Source: Mesoaciditoga sp964503355 (GTDB taxonomy: Bacteria; Thermotogota; Thermotogae; Mesoaciditogales; Mesoaciditogaceae). Taken from it: 34,598 nucleotides of DNA. A model generated the notes under the pieces. It worked only from the letters and a program-made list of their open reading frames with translations. It was not told the DNA's origin and did no database searches. The position numbers and the translations under genes were made by a program. The stretch spans positions 1-34,598 of the forward strand of contig CAZCZS010000010.1 in the NCBI GenBank assembly GCA_964503355.1. The letters run 5' to 3'. Below are positions 7,481 to 16,073 of the stretch, in pieces; positions within the stretch are counted from its first letter, which is position 1, and each line of letters begins with the position of its first letter.

Positions 7481-8554
7481 GTGAATTGGAAAAGTGCTGT
7501 AGTTTTAACGTTGATCCTGGCAGTGGGATTCTTCGCTTTTGCAGGACCACTAAAGATAGCGTTTGTTTTCGTTGGACCGATCAACGACAACGGGTGGACG
7601 CAAGCTCACTACGAAGGTGGAGTAGTTGCAGTGAAAAAAGCGTTTGGCGACAAAGTTCAAATAACGTACATTGAAAACGTGCCCGAAGGTGCTCCATCTT
7701 TGAATGTCTTCAATTCCTTAGCATCTAGAGGATTTAAACTCATATACGCTACGAGTTTCGGATACATGAATCAAATGCTTCAATCTGCGAAGAGTCATCC
7801 AAACACGATATACGAAATGTGTGCAGGTTACGAACTTGCTCCAAACCTTGGGGAATATTTTGGAAGAATGTACGAACCGAGATTTCTATCCGGTTTGATC
7901 GCCGGAGCGATGACCAAGACGAACAAAATAGGATTTGTAGCCGCTTACGCCATTCCAGAAGTCATAAGAGGAATAGACGCTTTTACACTTGGTGTAGGGG
8001 CTGTTAACCCAAAGGCAACCGTTCATGTTGTGTGGACGTACTCTTGGTACGATCCGCCCGTGGAAAAAGAAGCGGCACTTTCTCTCATAAATTCAGGTTG
8101 TGACGTTATTGCTCAGCACCAAGATTCACCTGCCGCGGTTCAAGCTGCTGAAAGCAAAGGGGTTTATGCTATAGGTTATGATTCTCCAAATATGGGAAAA
8201 TTCGGCCCTCATGCCTATCTAACTTCTCCAATATGGAACTGGGCAGCATTCTACGTACCCAACGTTAAGAGTGTTCTTGATGGAACGTGGAAATCCGAAT
8301 CTTATTGGGGCGGTATGAAAGACGGTATAGTGAAACTCGCTCCCATGAGCAAACTCGTTCCCGTTGGAGTCCAAAAATTGGTAAACGCCATGGCAAATGA
8401 GATAAAGAATGGAGATTTTCATGTCTTTGAAGGTCCAATTTACGATCAGCAAGGAAAATTGAGGGTTCCAGCTGGAAAGATCATGAGCGATAGCGAATTG
8501 CTTTCCATTCAGTGGTTCGTAAAAGGAGTAGTAGGAAAAATACCAAAGAAGTGA
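7481..8554 (+). CDS. BMP-family ABC transporter substrate-binding protein (copy 2)
   Basis: The second tandem binding protein of the importer, 357 residues. The signal peptide ends near Ala21 (FFAFA before GPLKIAF), again without a lipobox. It aligns end to end with copy 1, sharing blocks such as LASRGF, GLIAGAMT, NPKATVHVVW and VFEGPIYDQ. The C-terminal GKIPK tail is also shared. The two differ most around the residues following GPxxD and in the region of residues 85-120, which could mean different ligands. The GTG at 7481 has AGGGAGGG six bases upstream. The gap to copy 1 is 25 bases and to the ATPase 12 bases, so all are co-transcribed. Confidence 0.9.
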   Translation: MNWKSAVVLTLILAVGFFAFAGPLKIAFVFVGPINDNGWTQAHYEGGVVAVKKAFGDKVQITYIENVPEGAPSLNVFNSLASRGFKLIYATSFGYMNQMLQSAKSHPNTIYEMCAGYELAPNLGEYFGRMYEPRFLSGLIAGAMTKTNKIGFVAAYAIPEVIRGIDAFTLGVGAVNPKATVHVVWTYSWYDPPVEKEAALSLINSGCDVIAQHQDSPAAVQAAESKGVYAIGYDSPNMGKFGPHAYLTSPIWNWAAFYVPNVKSVLDGTWKSESYWGGMKDGIVKLAPMSKLVPVGVQKLVNAMANEIKNGDFHVFEGPIYDQQGKLRVPAGKIMSDSELLSIQWFVKGVVGKIPKK

Positions 8555-8566
8555 AGAGGTTGAAAT

Positions 8567-10087
8567 ATGAGCGAAAACGTTCTTGAGCTATTCAATATAG
8601 TAAAACAGTTCCCAGGAGTTTTGGCAAATGATCACGTGAACCTCACCCTGAAAAAGGGTGAGGTTCACGCGCTTTTAGGAGAAAACGGTGCGGGGAAAAC
8701 GACATTGATGAACATCATTTACGGCATATACAAAGCAGATGAAGGAGAGATATACGTAAATGGCCAAAAGGCCGATATCACCTCTCCTCATAAAGCTTTG
8801 GAATATGGCATTGGAATGATTCAACAACATTTCAGCTTGGTACCATCTTTTAGTGTTGTAGAAAACATAGCGCTGGGTCTTAAAGAACTTAACATAGTTC
8901 CAAGAATGGATATCGTGAAGAAAAGGGTGAAAGCCCTATCGAAGAAATTCGGTTTGGATGTCAATCCAAACAGTAGAATTTGGCAACTGTCTGCCGGCGA
9001 ACAACAAAGAGTTGAAATTCTGAAACTCCTTTACATGAACTCTCAGATAATGATACTCGATGAGCCCACAGCCATCTTGACTCCTCAAGAAGCGGAGGGG
9101 CTCTTTCAAACTATAAGAGAAATGGTCAAGTACGGTGCATCTGTCATATTTATAAGTCATAAGTTGAAAGAGGTTTTAGAGATTTCGGATAGAATAACCG
9201 TAATGAGACATGGAAAGGTTATCGATACATTGGAAAGAAAAGATGCCAACGAGAAAATCTTGGCCAGGAAGATGGTTGGTAGAGATGTCGTGCTGAGAAT
9301 ACCAAAGAGTGAAGCCAAACCCGGCAAGTTAAAACTTTCCGTGAAAGAATTGTATTCCAACAGTGACAAAGGACCATTGGCAGTGAATGGTTTAAGTTTG
9401 CAAGTTAGAAGTGGAGAAATTCTGGGAATAGCGGGCGTTGCAGGTAACGGTCAAAGGGAATTAGCTGAATCCATATATGGTCTAAGAGATTACACGGGTG
9501 AGGTAAACGTTGATGGCGTCAAAATGAAACCTCTTGACGTTGTCTCACGTATAAGACGTGGTGTGGCTTATGTTCCCCAAGATAGAAAAGGAGTGGCTTT
9601 ATGCGGAGGACTCCCCATTTACTACAACCTTTTCCTGAAGTTGTTCACCTCAAATCAAAAGAACTTCAATTCGTATTTTTTTAACCCATCATGGCTAAGA
9701 AAAGATGCAAAAAGGCTTGTGGAAGAGTACTCCGTTTCCGCATCCTCCTTGGATTTGAGCGTTAAATATCTTTCTGGCGGAAACATGCAGAAAATAGTGC
9801 TAGCACGTGAACTTTCGATGAACCCTGAGCTTATAATAGCCGTTCACCCTACAAGAGGGTTAGACGTTGGGGCGATGGAAGCCGTTTACAAGATCTTGCT
9901 TAAAGCCAGGGAAAATGGAGCAGGTATTTTGCTCATAGCTGGAGATCTGGAAGAGATATTCACACTCTCGGATAGAGTGGCCGTACTTTACGAGGGAAAA
10001 ATAGTTGGGTACAGTCAGCCAGATGAAGAACATCTTGAAGAGATCGGTTTGATGATGGCCGGAATAAAACAGGAAAGGGTAGAATGA
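8567..10087 (+). CDS. ABC transporter ATP-binding protein, two nucleotide-binding domains (BMP/nucleoside type)
   Basis: A 506-residue double ATPase of the sugar/nucleoside importer class (RbsA/YufO-like). Domain 1 has Walker A GENGAGKTT (38-46), signature LSAGEQQ (141-147) and Walker B IMILDEP (161-167). Domain 2 keeps a signature LSGGNMQ (402-408). Its Walker A is degenerate (GVAGNGQREL, about 290-299), and its Walker B region reads IIAVHPTRGLDVGA. This asymmetry is normal for the family and implies one main hydrolytic site. Partners are the binding proteins upstream and two permeases downstream. A perfect 15-bp inverted repeat occupies codons about 23-35 (8635-8669). Confidence 0.93.
   Translation: MSENVLELFNIVKQFPGVLANDHVNLTLKKGEVHALLGENGAGKTTLMNIIYGIYKADEGEIYVNGQKADITSPHKALEYGIGMIQQHFSLVPSFSVVENIALGLKELNIVPRMDIVKKRVKALSKKFGLDVNPNSRIWQLSAGEQQRVEILKLLYMNSQIMILDEPTAILTPQEAEGLFQTIREMVKYGASVIFISHKLKEVLEISDRITVMRHGKVIDTLERKDANEKILARKMVGRDVVLRIPKSEAKPGKLKLSVKELYSNSDKGPLAVNGLSLQVRSGEILGIAGVAGNGQRELAESIYGLRDYTGEVNVDGVKMKPLDVVSRIRRGVAYVPQDRKGVALCGGLPIYYNLFLKLFTSNQKNFNSYFFNPSWLRKDAKRLVEEYSVSASSLDLSVKYLSGGNMQKIVLARELSMNPELIIAVHPTRGLDVGAMEAVYKILLKARENGAGILLIAGDLEEIFTLSDRVAVLYEGKIVGYSQPDEEHLEEIGLMMAGIKQERVE
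8635..8669 (+). repeat. perfect 15-bp inverted repeat inside the ATPase gene
   Basis: CGTGAACCTCACCCT (8635-8649) and its exact reverse complement (8655-8669) flank a GAAAA loop. In mRNA this would be a very stable hairpin about 70 bases into the coding sequence, over codons for VNLTLKKGEVH. It is not followed by a T-run, so it is not a standard terminator. Confidence 0.9.
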
Positions 10088-10088
10088 T

Positions 10089-11162
10089 ATGAGGTTAAGA
10101 ATAGAAAGAAGAAAAGAAGATCCTACAAAACTTTCGATATTCTTGATGTCCATCTTTTCCGTTTTGATCTCCCTGATTATATTGGGATTTATAATCTTAT
10201 CGCTTGGTAAAGATCCAATCGATGCCTACGTTCAACTCACTTCATGGCCTTTTGGCACGATTGCGGGATTAACACAAACCTTGATTTCGATGATGCCGTT
10301 GCTCTTCACCTCTTTGGGAGTTTTAATAGCTTTCAAAATGAAGCTTTGGAACATAGGAGCCGAAGGTCAATTCTACATGGGTGCTTTTGCGGCAACATGG
10401 GGAGCACTTTTCCTCTTTAACGGTATTTCCAATCCGTGGATAATGCTTCCCCTTTTGGCTGTTTTGGCCGCCGCATTCGGGGGAGCGTGGGGAGCTGCTT
10501 CAGGTTGGATGAAAGCTAAACTTGGCGTGAATGAAATATTGAGCACTTTAATGCTCAACTACATAGCCATATACTGGGTCAATTACCTAGTGTATGGACC
10601 TTGGAAAGGAAAGGGAAGTTACAATTTTCCAATAACAGCCACCTTCCCGAAATCTGCCATACTTCCTCAATATACATCAGATGGCTTGAACTTGGGAATA
10701 TTCTTGGCCGTGGCCATGTCTTTCTTTGTGTATTACCTTTTGAAATGGACGAAGTTTGGATTTCACATGGATATAGTTGGAGATAATTCCATGGCGGCCA
10801 AATATTCCGGTATAAACGTTGGAAGAATGACCATAATAGTCATGGCGCTGAGTGGCGCGATTTCAGGTTTAGGCGGAATGATGCAAATGAGTGGTGTGCT
10901 TTTTAGACTCCAACCGAATTTCTCCCCAGGCTATGGTTACACGGCAATAATTGTAGCATGGCTGGCGCGCTTAAACCCATTTGTGGCAATAGTAGTTTCT
11001 TTCCTCTTTGGAGGTTTACTAGTGGGCACTCAACAAATTCAGCTTTTCCTTCAGATTCCATTTTCGCTCGTCAGTGTTTTTGAAGGATTGGTTTTATTTT
11101 CTCTCATTTCTGGCGAAGCTTTGTTACGATACAGGATAAGGTTAAGAGAGGTGAAATCATGA
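10089..11162 (+). CDS. ABC transporter permease, BMP/nucleoside importer (subunit 1)
   Basis: First of two inner-membrane permeases (branched-chain/ribose-type BPD_transp_2 family), 357 residues. A basic cytoplasmic N-terminus (RLRIERRKED) precedes the first membrane segment near residues 17-40, followed by about eight more. The conserved LWNIGAEGQFYMGAFAA block and the later loop GGMMQMSG are typical of YufP-like permeases. The ATG at 10089 is one base past the ATPase stop, so translation is probably coupled. With the second permease it should form the heterodimeric channel of the importer. Confidence 0.92.
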   Translation: MRLRIERRKEDPTKLSIFLMSIFSVLISLIILGFIILSLGKDPIDAYVQLTSWPFGTIAGLTQTLISMMPLLFTSLGVLIAFKMKLWNIGAEGQFYMGAFAATWGALFLFNGISNPWIMLPLLAVLAAAFGGAWGAASGWMKAKLGVNEILSTLMLNYIAIYWVNYLVYGPWKGKGSYNFPITATFPKSAILPQYTSDGLNLGIFLAVAMSFFVYYLLKWTKFGFHMDIVGDNSMAAKYSGINVGRMTIIVMALSGAISGLGGMMQMSGVLFRLQPNFSPGYGYTAIIVAWLARLNPFVAIVVSFLFGGLLVGTQQIQLFLQIPFSLVSVFEGLVLFSLISGEALLRYRIRLREVKS

Positions 11163-12091
11163 GCCAAGACGTCTTAACTTCAACGTTAGCAGGAGCCATA
11201 CGATCGGGAACTCCTCTCCTTTTTGCCACTTTGGGAGAAATTTTGGCAGAAAGATCTGGTGTGTTAAATCTTGGTGTTGAAGGAATGATGTTGATAGGAG
11301 CTTTTACCGGGTTCGCCGTCTCTTACACCACTTCTAATTTATGGTTGTCGGTTTTTGCCGCGATGGGTGCGGCGGCAATTTTGGCATCTTTACACGCTTT
11401 TGTGTCGATCACTTTGAAGGTTAACCAAGTTGTGAGTGGACTCGCACTTGTTTTTCTTGGAGCGGGTTTAAGTGGATTCTGGGGGCAAAAATTCGTTGGC
11501 ATTCAATCGGTAAGTTTTGCGAACGTGAAAATTCCTTTACTGGCGAATATTCCCTTTATCGGCAACATACTTTTTAACAGAGATCCCTTAGTGTACGTGG
11601 GATATATTTTGGCACCACTTATATGGTGGTACCTTTACAAGACGAAATACGGATTAAACTTAAGATCCGTGGGGGAAGCTCCGGCTGCCGCCGACGCAAG
11701 AGGTATAAACGTTTCTCTTACAAGATACATCTACACCATTATAGGAGGGGCGTTGGCGGGTCTTGGCGGTGCCTACCTTTCACTTGCTTACACGTCTATG
11801 TGGGTTGAAAACATGACAGCTGGACGAGGTTGGATAGCGGTCGTGCTTGTTATTTTCGCAATTTGGGATCCACTTCTTGCCATGCTGGGAGCGTATCTTT
11901 TTGGAGGAATTAGCGTGTTGCAATTCGGCCTTCAAGTTACTCAAACACCGATCCCTCCAAACATAATGAAGATGTTTCCTTATCTCTTCACGGTATTGGT
12001 GATGCTTTTCACGTCTAGCGAAAAGATGAAAAAGAGGTTTGGAGCTCCGAGCGCCCTTGGAATTCCCTATTCTAGGGAGGAAAAAACCTAA
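11159..12091 (+). CDS. ABC transporter permease, BMP/nucleoside importer (subunit 2)
   Basis: Second permease (310 residues, YufQ-like), overlapping the first by four bases (ATGA). It opens with the family's GTPLLFATLGEILAERSG and LNLGVEGMMLIGAFTGF, then about eight hydrophobic segments. A conserved cytoplasmic loop reads GEAPAAADARGINV. AGAGAGGTGAAATC precedes the ATG at 11159. It ends the operon; its stop codon overlaps by four bases the stop of the convergent rqcH gene, so no intergenic terminator exists between them. Confidence 0.92.
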   Translation: MSQDVLTSTLAGAIRSGTPLLFATLGEILAERSGVLNLGVEGMMLIGAFTGFAVSYTTSNLWLSVFAAMGAAAILASLHAFVSITLKVNQVVSGLALVFLGAGLSGFWGQKFVGIQSVSFANVKIPLLANIPFIGNILFNRDPLVYVGYILAPLIWWYLYKTKYGLNLRSVGEAPAAADARGINVSLTRYIYTIIGGALAGLGGAYLSLAYTSMWVENMTAGRGWIAVVLVIFAIWDPLLAMLGAYLFGGISVLQFGLQVTQTPIPPNIMKMFPYLFTVLVMLFTSSEKMKKRFGAPSALGIPYSREEKT

Positions 12092-13737
12092 TTCGTGTAA
12101 GGTTTTACCCTGATGGTTTTGAAATTTTTATACAAGACAAAGCCGGGCTTTGCTCCTTTCGGTTTAGATACGTTCTTTATCTTCGTGTAGTCTACATCCA
12201 CCCACGGAGATTCTTTATATCTAGAATGTGCGGCGGCCAATGAGGCCGCCATTTCTATAACTTCTTTCGGAATCTCTCTGCCGGCCCTTACGATCACCAC
12301 ATGAGCCCCGGGCACTTCGCGCGCATGAAGCCATATATCATCGTCGGAAGCCATCTTGGTGGTGATGCGATCGTTTTGCATGTTGTTTTTACCGATAAGT
12401 ATCTTAAATCCCTTGTATTCCACTTCCAACGGTTTAGACTCTTTGATTTTCTTTAACCTTTTTTTGTTTGTCTTCTTTATGAACCCGCCGATGATCAATT
12501 CGTTTTCCACTTCAAACAACTCCTCAACGGTTGATGAATTTTTAGCATCGTCCAAAAGTTGCTCAAAATACTTCAACCTTTTTTCCATGATCCTCAACCT
12601 TTTCTTCGCGCCTTCATTTTTCTTTTTCATCTTCGAATACATTTCGAAAAAACGCTTTGCATTTTTTGAAACATCTATTTTTGGATCCAACTTTATACGT
12701 ATCTTCTCTCCGCTTTCCCAATCCATGACTTCGACGTATTTAGCCCTTTTTGGTAAAGAGTAAAGTTGTGAAACTATCAACTCACCGTATCTTTTGAAAT
12801 CGTCAGCGTTCTCTATGGTGAGTATTTCCTTCCTTATCTTTTCGAGCGTGTTTTCCACTTTGAAAATAAGACGTTCTATCTTTTTGACAAGCTCAGCTTT
12901 TTTCGTTTCAAATAGGCCGTGTTTTCTTTTCGAAATCAAGAAGTACTCTATGGCTTGAGAAGCGCTGTTAAAATATCTCCATTCACCTGTTGGCCTAAAA
13001 GCATAGACGTCCTTGGGCACCTCGTTTTCCATCAGAACGTAAGCCCCTTTTTCCCTTGATTCGTCGAATATTTCTTTTAAAGTTGCCAAAATCTTCTTTT
13101 TTTTAACCTCATTTAAAAATCCAACACTCGTGTCAAAGCTTATCTCGGCGCGTTTTGTTATTTCCACCGCACTTTTCTTTGAAAGTCCCCGTACGTTTTT
13201 CACCAAAAAAAGATACAGTTTTTCCGAATGACCAGTGAAAATGTTCGAATTCAGTTCACGCGCTTCTTTCCTATTCTCCTTTGGAGGAAGATATTCGGCA
13301 CCTTTTACAATCGTTCTTTTATCTGAAATCACGTTTTTAAATGCACTTATACATCTTCCGTCTTTCGTTAAGATCAAATTTCCAAAGGCACCCGTAACTT
13401 CATGATAAACTTCGTATTCCTCTATTTTTCCGATCAGATTTTCAACTTCAACGGTGAACTTTACCACTCTATCGAAATTCACCTGTTCAACTTTTGTCAG
13501 AACACCTCCTTTGAGGTGAGAACGAAGGATGGAGATGAAAGGAGTAGGATTATCGTTTGAAATCTCGACTTTTTCACTCACATGTATGTGAGGCCACACG
13601 CTCATATCCAAAACCAGATCCTTTTCCTTCAAAGAAAAGATCACGATCCCACGTTTTCCTTGGTGAATTCCCGTTAAAAAAGTGGGGGTATCTATTTCCT
13701 TAACTATTTTCGAAACCATCAACGCATCGTATGGCAT
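12088..13737 (-). CDS. rqcH: RqcH / NFACT-family ribosome quality control protein
   Basis: A 549-residue NFACT protein, formerly annotated as fibronectin-binding protein. In bacteria RqcH binds stalled 50S-peptidyl-tRNA complexes and adds C-terminal alanine tails. NFACT-N carries the Asp-Arg pair (Asp89-Arg90 in NFDRVV) known to be needed for tail synthesis. A helix-hairpin-helix-like region (about 172-228) and a long lysine/glutamate coiled coil (about 275-430) follow. The C-terminal NFACT-R domain has DIWLHAREVPGAHV (467-480). AAAGGTGG precedes the ATG. The gene stands alone on the minus strand, convergent with the importer operon and divergent from the carboxyltransferase. Confidence 0.93.
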   Translation of the reverse strand: MPYDALMVSKIVKEIDTPTFLTGIHQGKRGIVIFSLKEKDLVLDMSVWPHIHVSEKVEISNDNPTPFISILRSHLKGGVLTKVEQVNFDRVVKFTVEVENLIGKIEEYEVYHEVTGAFGNLILTKDGRCISAFKNVISDKRTIVKGAEYLPPKENRKEARELNSNIFTGHSEKLYLFLVKNVRGLSKKSAVEITKRAEISFDTSVGFLNEVKKKKILATLKEIFDESREKGAYVLMENEVPKDVYAFRPTGEWRYFNSASQAIEYFLISKRKHGLFETKKAELVKKIERLIFKVENTLEKIRKEILTIENADDFKRYGELIVSQLYSLPKRAKYVEVMDWESGEKIRIKLDPKIDVSKNAKRFFEMYSKMKKKNEGAKKRLRIMEKRLKYFEQLLDDAKNSSTVEELFEVENELIIGGFIKKTNKKRLKKIKESKPLEVEYKGFKILIGKNNMQNDRITTKMASDDDIWLHAREVPGAHVVIVRAGREIPKEVIEMAASLAAAHSRYKESPWVDVDYTKIKNVSKPKGAKPGFVLYKNFKTIRVKPYTN

Positions 13738-13769
13738 ACTTTACCACCTTTCGTTTCTCTTATCGTTAT

Positions 13770-13778
13770 AATATAACA
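13770..13778 (-). promoter_or_regulatory. extended -10 promoter of rqcH
   Basis: On the minus strand TGTTATATT (13778-13770) is an extended -10 element with a 5-of-6 core. It lies about 33 bases upstream of the rqcH start codon. No good -35 is seen, as expected for extended -10 promoters. Confidence 0.5.
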
Positions 13779-13808
13779 CGACCTCATCGATGGAAGAAAT
13801 TGAGATGG

Positions 13809-13817
13809 TGATATAAT
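13809..13817 (+). promoter_or_regulatory. extended -10 promoter of the carboxyltransferase gene
   Basis: TGATATAAT is a perfect extended -10 element, 48 bases before the ATG at 13866. No -35 match is found at the usual distance. It faces away from the rqcH promoter in a 128-base divergent spacer. Confidence 0.65.
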
Positions 13818-13865
13818 AAAAGCAACGTTTGAATTCCAAATAATTTGCCGGAAAGCGGTGATGAA

Positions 13866-15281
13866 ATGGCAAGAGAAGTGAAATTCATGGATACGACACT
13901 TAGAGACGCACACCAATCGTTGCTCGCTACTCGCATGAAAACCTCGGAAATGACTCCTGTTCTTGAAGAGATGGATCAAGTCGGATATCACGCCTTTGAA
14001 ATGTGGGGTGGAGCCACTTTCGATTCGTGCATGAGGTATTTGGATGAAGATCCGTGGGAAAGGTTAAAAACCATCAGAAAAAAGGTAAAAAATACAAAAC
14101 TTCAAATGCTTTTGCGTGGACAGAACATCTTGGGCTATTCGAACTATCCCGACGATGTTTTGGAACTCTTCATAAAAAAAGCCATAGAGGATGGAATAGA
14201 TGTGATAAGGGTTTTCGATGCCCTGAACGATCCAAGAAATCTTCAAAAATCTATAGAAGTGGCCAAACGATATGGCGCTCATGTCCAAGGAGCCATAAGT
14301 TACACGACCAGCCCAGTTCACACGGTAGAAAAATACATGGAATTTGCAAAGGCTCTTGTGGATATGGGAGTGGATTCCATATGTATAAAGGATATGGCGG
14401 GGTTGCTCACCGCTTCAATGGCTTACAAGATGGTTAAAGAGCTGAAAAAACGCTTTTCTCTGCCTGTAGAAGTTCATTCTCATTTCACGACCGGTTTGGC
14501 CGATGCCGCTTACTATGCGTCCTTGGAGGCAGGAGCAGATATAATAGATACCGCAACGAGCGCTTTGGCGTACGGTACAAGCCAACCGGCAGTTGAGCCA
14601 TTTGTAGCCATGATAAAGGACGCAGAAGATCTTGAAACACGCGTTGATATGAAAAGAATTGTGGAAATCAACAAGCATTTCGCAAAGGTGAGAGAAAACC
14701 ATAAAGATACCGATGTCGCTTTGAAAGGGATAGACACAAGGGTTTTACAAGCGCAGGTACCAGGCGGAATGCTTTCAAATCTTGTGAATCAATTGAAATC
14801 TCAAAACGCCCTTGATAGATATGATGATGTGATGAAAGAAATGCCAAAAGTTAGAAAAGAGTTAGGATATCCTCCGCTTGTTACTCCAACAAGTCAAGTG
14901 GTGGGCGTTCAAGCCGTTTTGAACGTACTGAGTGGAGAAAGATACAAGATAATAACCAACGAAACCAAAAAGTACGTCAAGGGAATGTACGGAAAACCGC
15001 CAGCTCCCATAGATCCAGACGTTATGAAGAAGGTGTTAAAGGACGAAAAACCAATAGAAGTTAGACCGGCCGATCTACTTGAACCTGCTTTGGATAAACT
15101 TAGAGAGGAAATAGGAGTCCTGGCTCAAAACGATGAAGATCTCCTGAGTTACGCGCTCTTTCCACAGGTGGCAAAGAAATTTTTGGAAAAGAAATACGTA
15201 GCCCGTGTAAAAGTGGATTTCACCATCGTAGATCAAAACGTGGAGGAGTTTCCAGAGACGGTAGTTTATCCCGCTTCGTGA
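13866..15281 (+). CDS. biotin-dependent carboxyltransferase subunit (pyruvate carboxylase subunit B / oxaloacetate decarboxylase alpha type)
   Basis: A 471-residue carboxyltransferase that moves CO2 between carboxybiotin and pyruvate/oxaloacetate. The TIM barrel opens with FMDTTLRDAHQS (Asp14 as metal ligand). The lysine expected to be carbamylated is Lys175 in CIKDMAG, and the metal-binding histidines are His204 and His206 in VHSHF. The conserved-carboxylase domain follows to the end. No biotin-carrier domain with the AMKM motif is present, so a separate biotinylated protein must exist. That resembles transcarboxylase 5S subunits. The ATG at 13866 with GGTG five bases upstream gives the conserved MAREVKFMDTTLRD start; an in-frame TTG at 13845 has no ribosome binding site. 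Confidence 0.88.
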   Translation: MAREVKFMDTTLRDAHQSLLATRMKTSEMTPVLEEMDQVGYHAFEMWGGATFDSCMRYLDEDPWERLKTIRKKVKNTKLQMLLRGQNILGYSNYPDDVLELFIKKAIEDGIDVIRVFDALNDPRNLQKSIEVAKRYGAHVQGAISYTTSPVHTVEKYMEFAKALVDMGVDSICIKDMAGLLTASMAYKMVKELKKRFSLPVEVHSHFTTGLADAAYYASLEAGADIIDTATSALAYGTSQPAVEPFVAMIKDAEDLETRVDMKRIVEINKHFAKVRENHKDTDVALKGIDTRVLQAQVPGGMLSNLVNQLKSQNALDRYDDVMKEMPKVRKELGYPPLVTPTSQVVGVQAVLNVLSGERYKIITNETKKYVKGMYGKPPAPIDPDVMKKVLKDEKPIEVRPADLLEPALDKLREEIGVLAQNDEDLLSYALFPQVAKKFLEKKYVARVKVDFTIVDQNVEEFPETVVYPAS

Positions 15282-15316
15282 GAGACGAATTCTTCGACGA
15301 AAGGAGATGATGTGAA

Positions 15317-16000
15317 GTGAAAATCCAATTTTTAGGGCACTCGGTGATTTTGATCGAGACAAAAGAAAAACGTATCGTGATAGATCCTTTCATCAACGGG
15401 AATCCTCAGTGTCCCATTTCATTTGACGAACTTCCAAAAATAGATTACATAATAGTTACCCATGGACACGGCGATCACATCGGCGACAGCGTGGAAATAT
15501 CGAAAAGAGATAACGCAATCGTGATTTCGAATTTCGAAATATGTTCATATTTACAAACCAAAGACGTTAAAACACACCCTATGCATATAGGAGGTGCTTT
15601 TGAATTCGATTTTGGAAAGGTCAAATTAACTCCTGCTTTTCACGGTTCGTCCATTGAAGAAGAGGGAAAGATCATCTACGGCGGAATGCCAGCTGGCGTA
15701 CTCATCGAATCGCAGGGTAAAAAGATATACCACGCCGGTGATACGGGTTTAACGCTTGAAATGCAGCTGTTGAAAGATGAAAATGTGAATGTGGCCTTCC
15801 TACCCATAGGAGGAAATTTTGTGATGGACGAAGAAGACGCCATAAAAGCCACTTCTTTCATCATGCCAAGACAAGTGGTGCCAATTCATTACAACACATG
15901 GGAAATAATAAAAGCAAATGTCGATCATTTCAGAGATGAGGTCGAAAAGATCGGGGTAAAATGCACCGTGATGAGGCCTGGCCAAACGATCGAAATTTAG
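15317..16000 (+). CDS. UPF0173 metal-dependent hydrolase (metallo-beta-lactamase fold)
   Basis: A 227-residue protein of the UPF0173 / YtkL family. The metallo-beta-lactamase fold is marked by THGHGDH (His49, His51, Asp53, His54). Further ligand positions are FHGSS, the Asp in YHAGDTG, and VPIHYNT near the C-terminus. Length is typical and the cellular substrate is unknown. The GTG start at 15317 has a strong AAGGAGATGATG at 15301. It follows the carboxyltransferase by 35 bases, so the two are likely co-transcribed, and ends just before a bidirectional terminator. Confidence 0.9.
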   Translation: MKIQFLGHSVILIETKEKRIVIDPFINGNPQCPISFDELPKIDYIIVTHGHGDHIGDSVEISKRDNAIVISNFEICSYLQTKDVKTHPMHIGGAFEFDFGKVKLTPAFHGSSIEEEGKIIYGGMPAGVLIESQGKKIYHAGDTGLTLEMQLLKDENVNVAFLPIGGNFVMDEEDAIKATSFIMPRQVVPIHYNTWEIIKANVDHFRDEVEKIGVKCTVMRPGQTIEI

Positions 16001-16017
16001 ATGTTAAGAAATACCAA

Positions 16018-16047
16018 AAAAAGAAGGAGCGCACGCTCCTTCTTTTT
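16018..16047. terminator. bidirectional intrinsic terminator
   Basis: AAAAAGAAGGAGC (16018-16030) and its exact reverse complement (16035-16047) form a 13-bp stem around a GCAC loop. The A-rich and T-rich arms supply a U-tract in either direction. It lies between the ends of two convergent genes and can terminate both. Confidence 0.9.
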
Positions 16048-16073
16048 GTGTAGATTGTATAGACGATGTCGTG

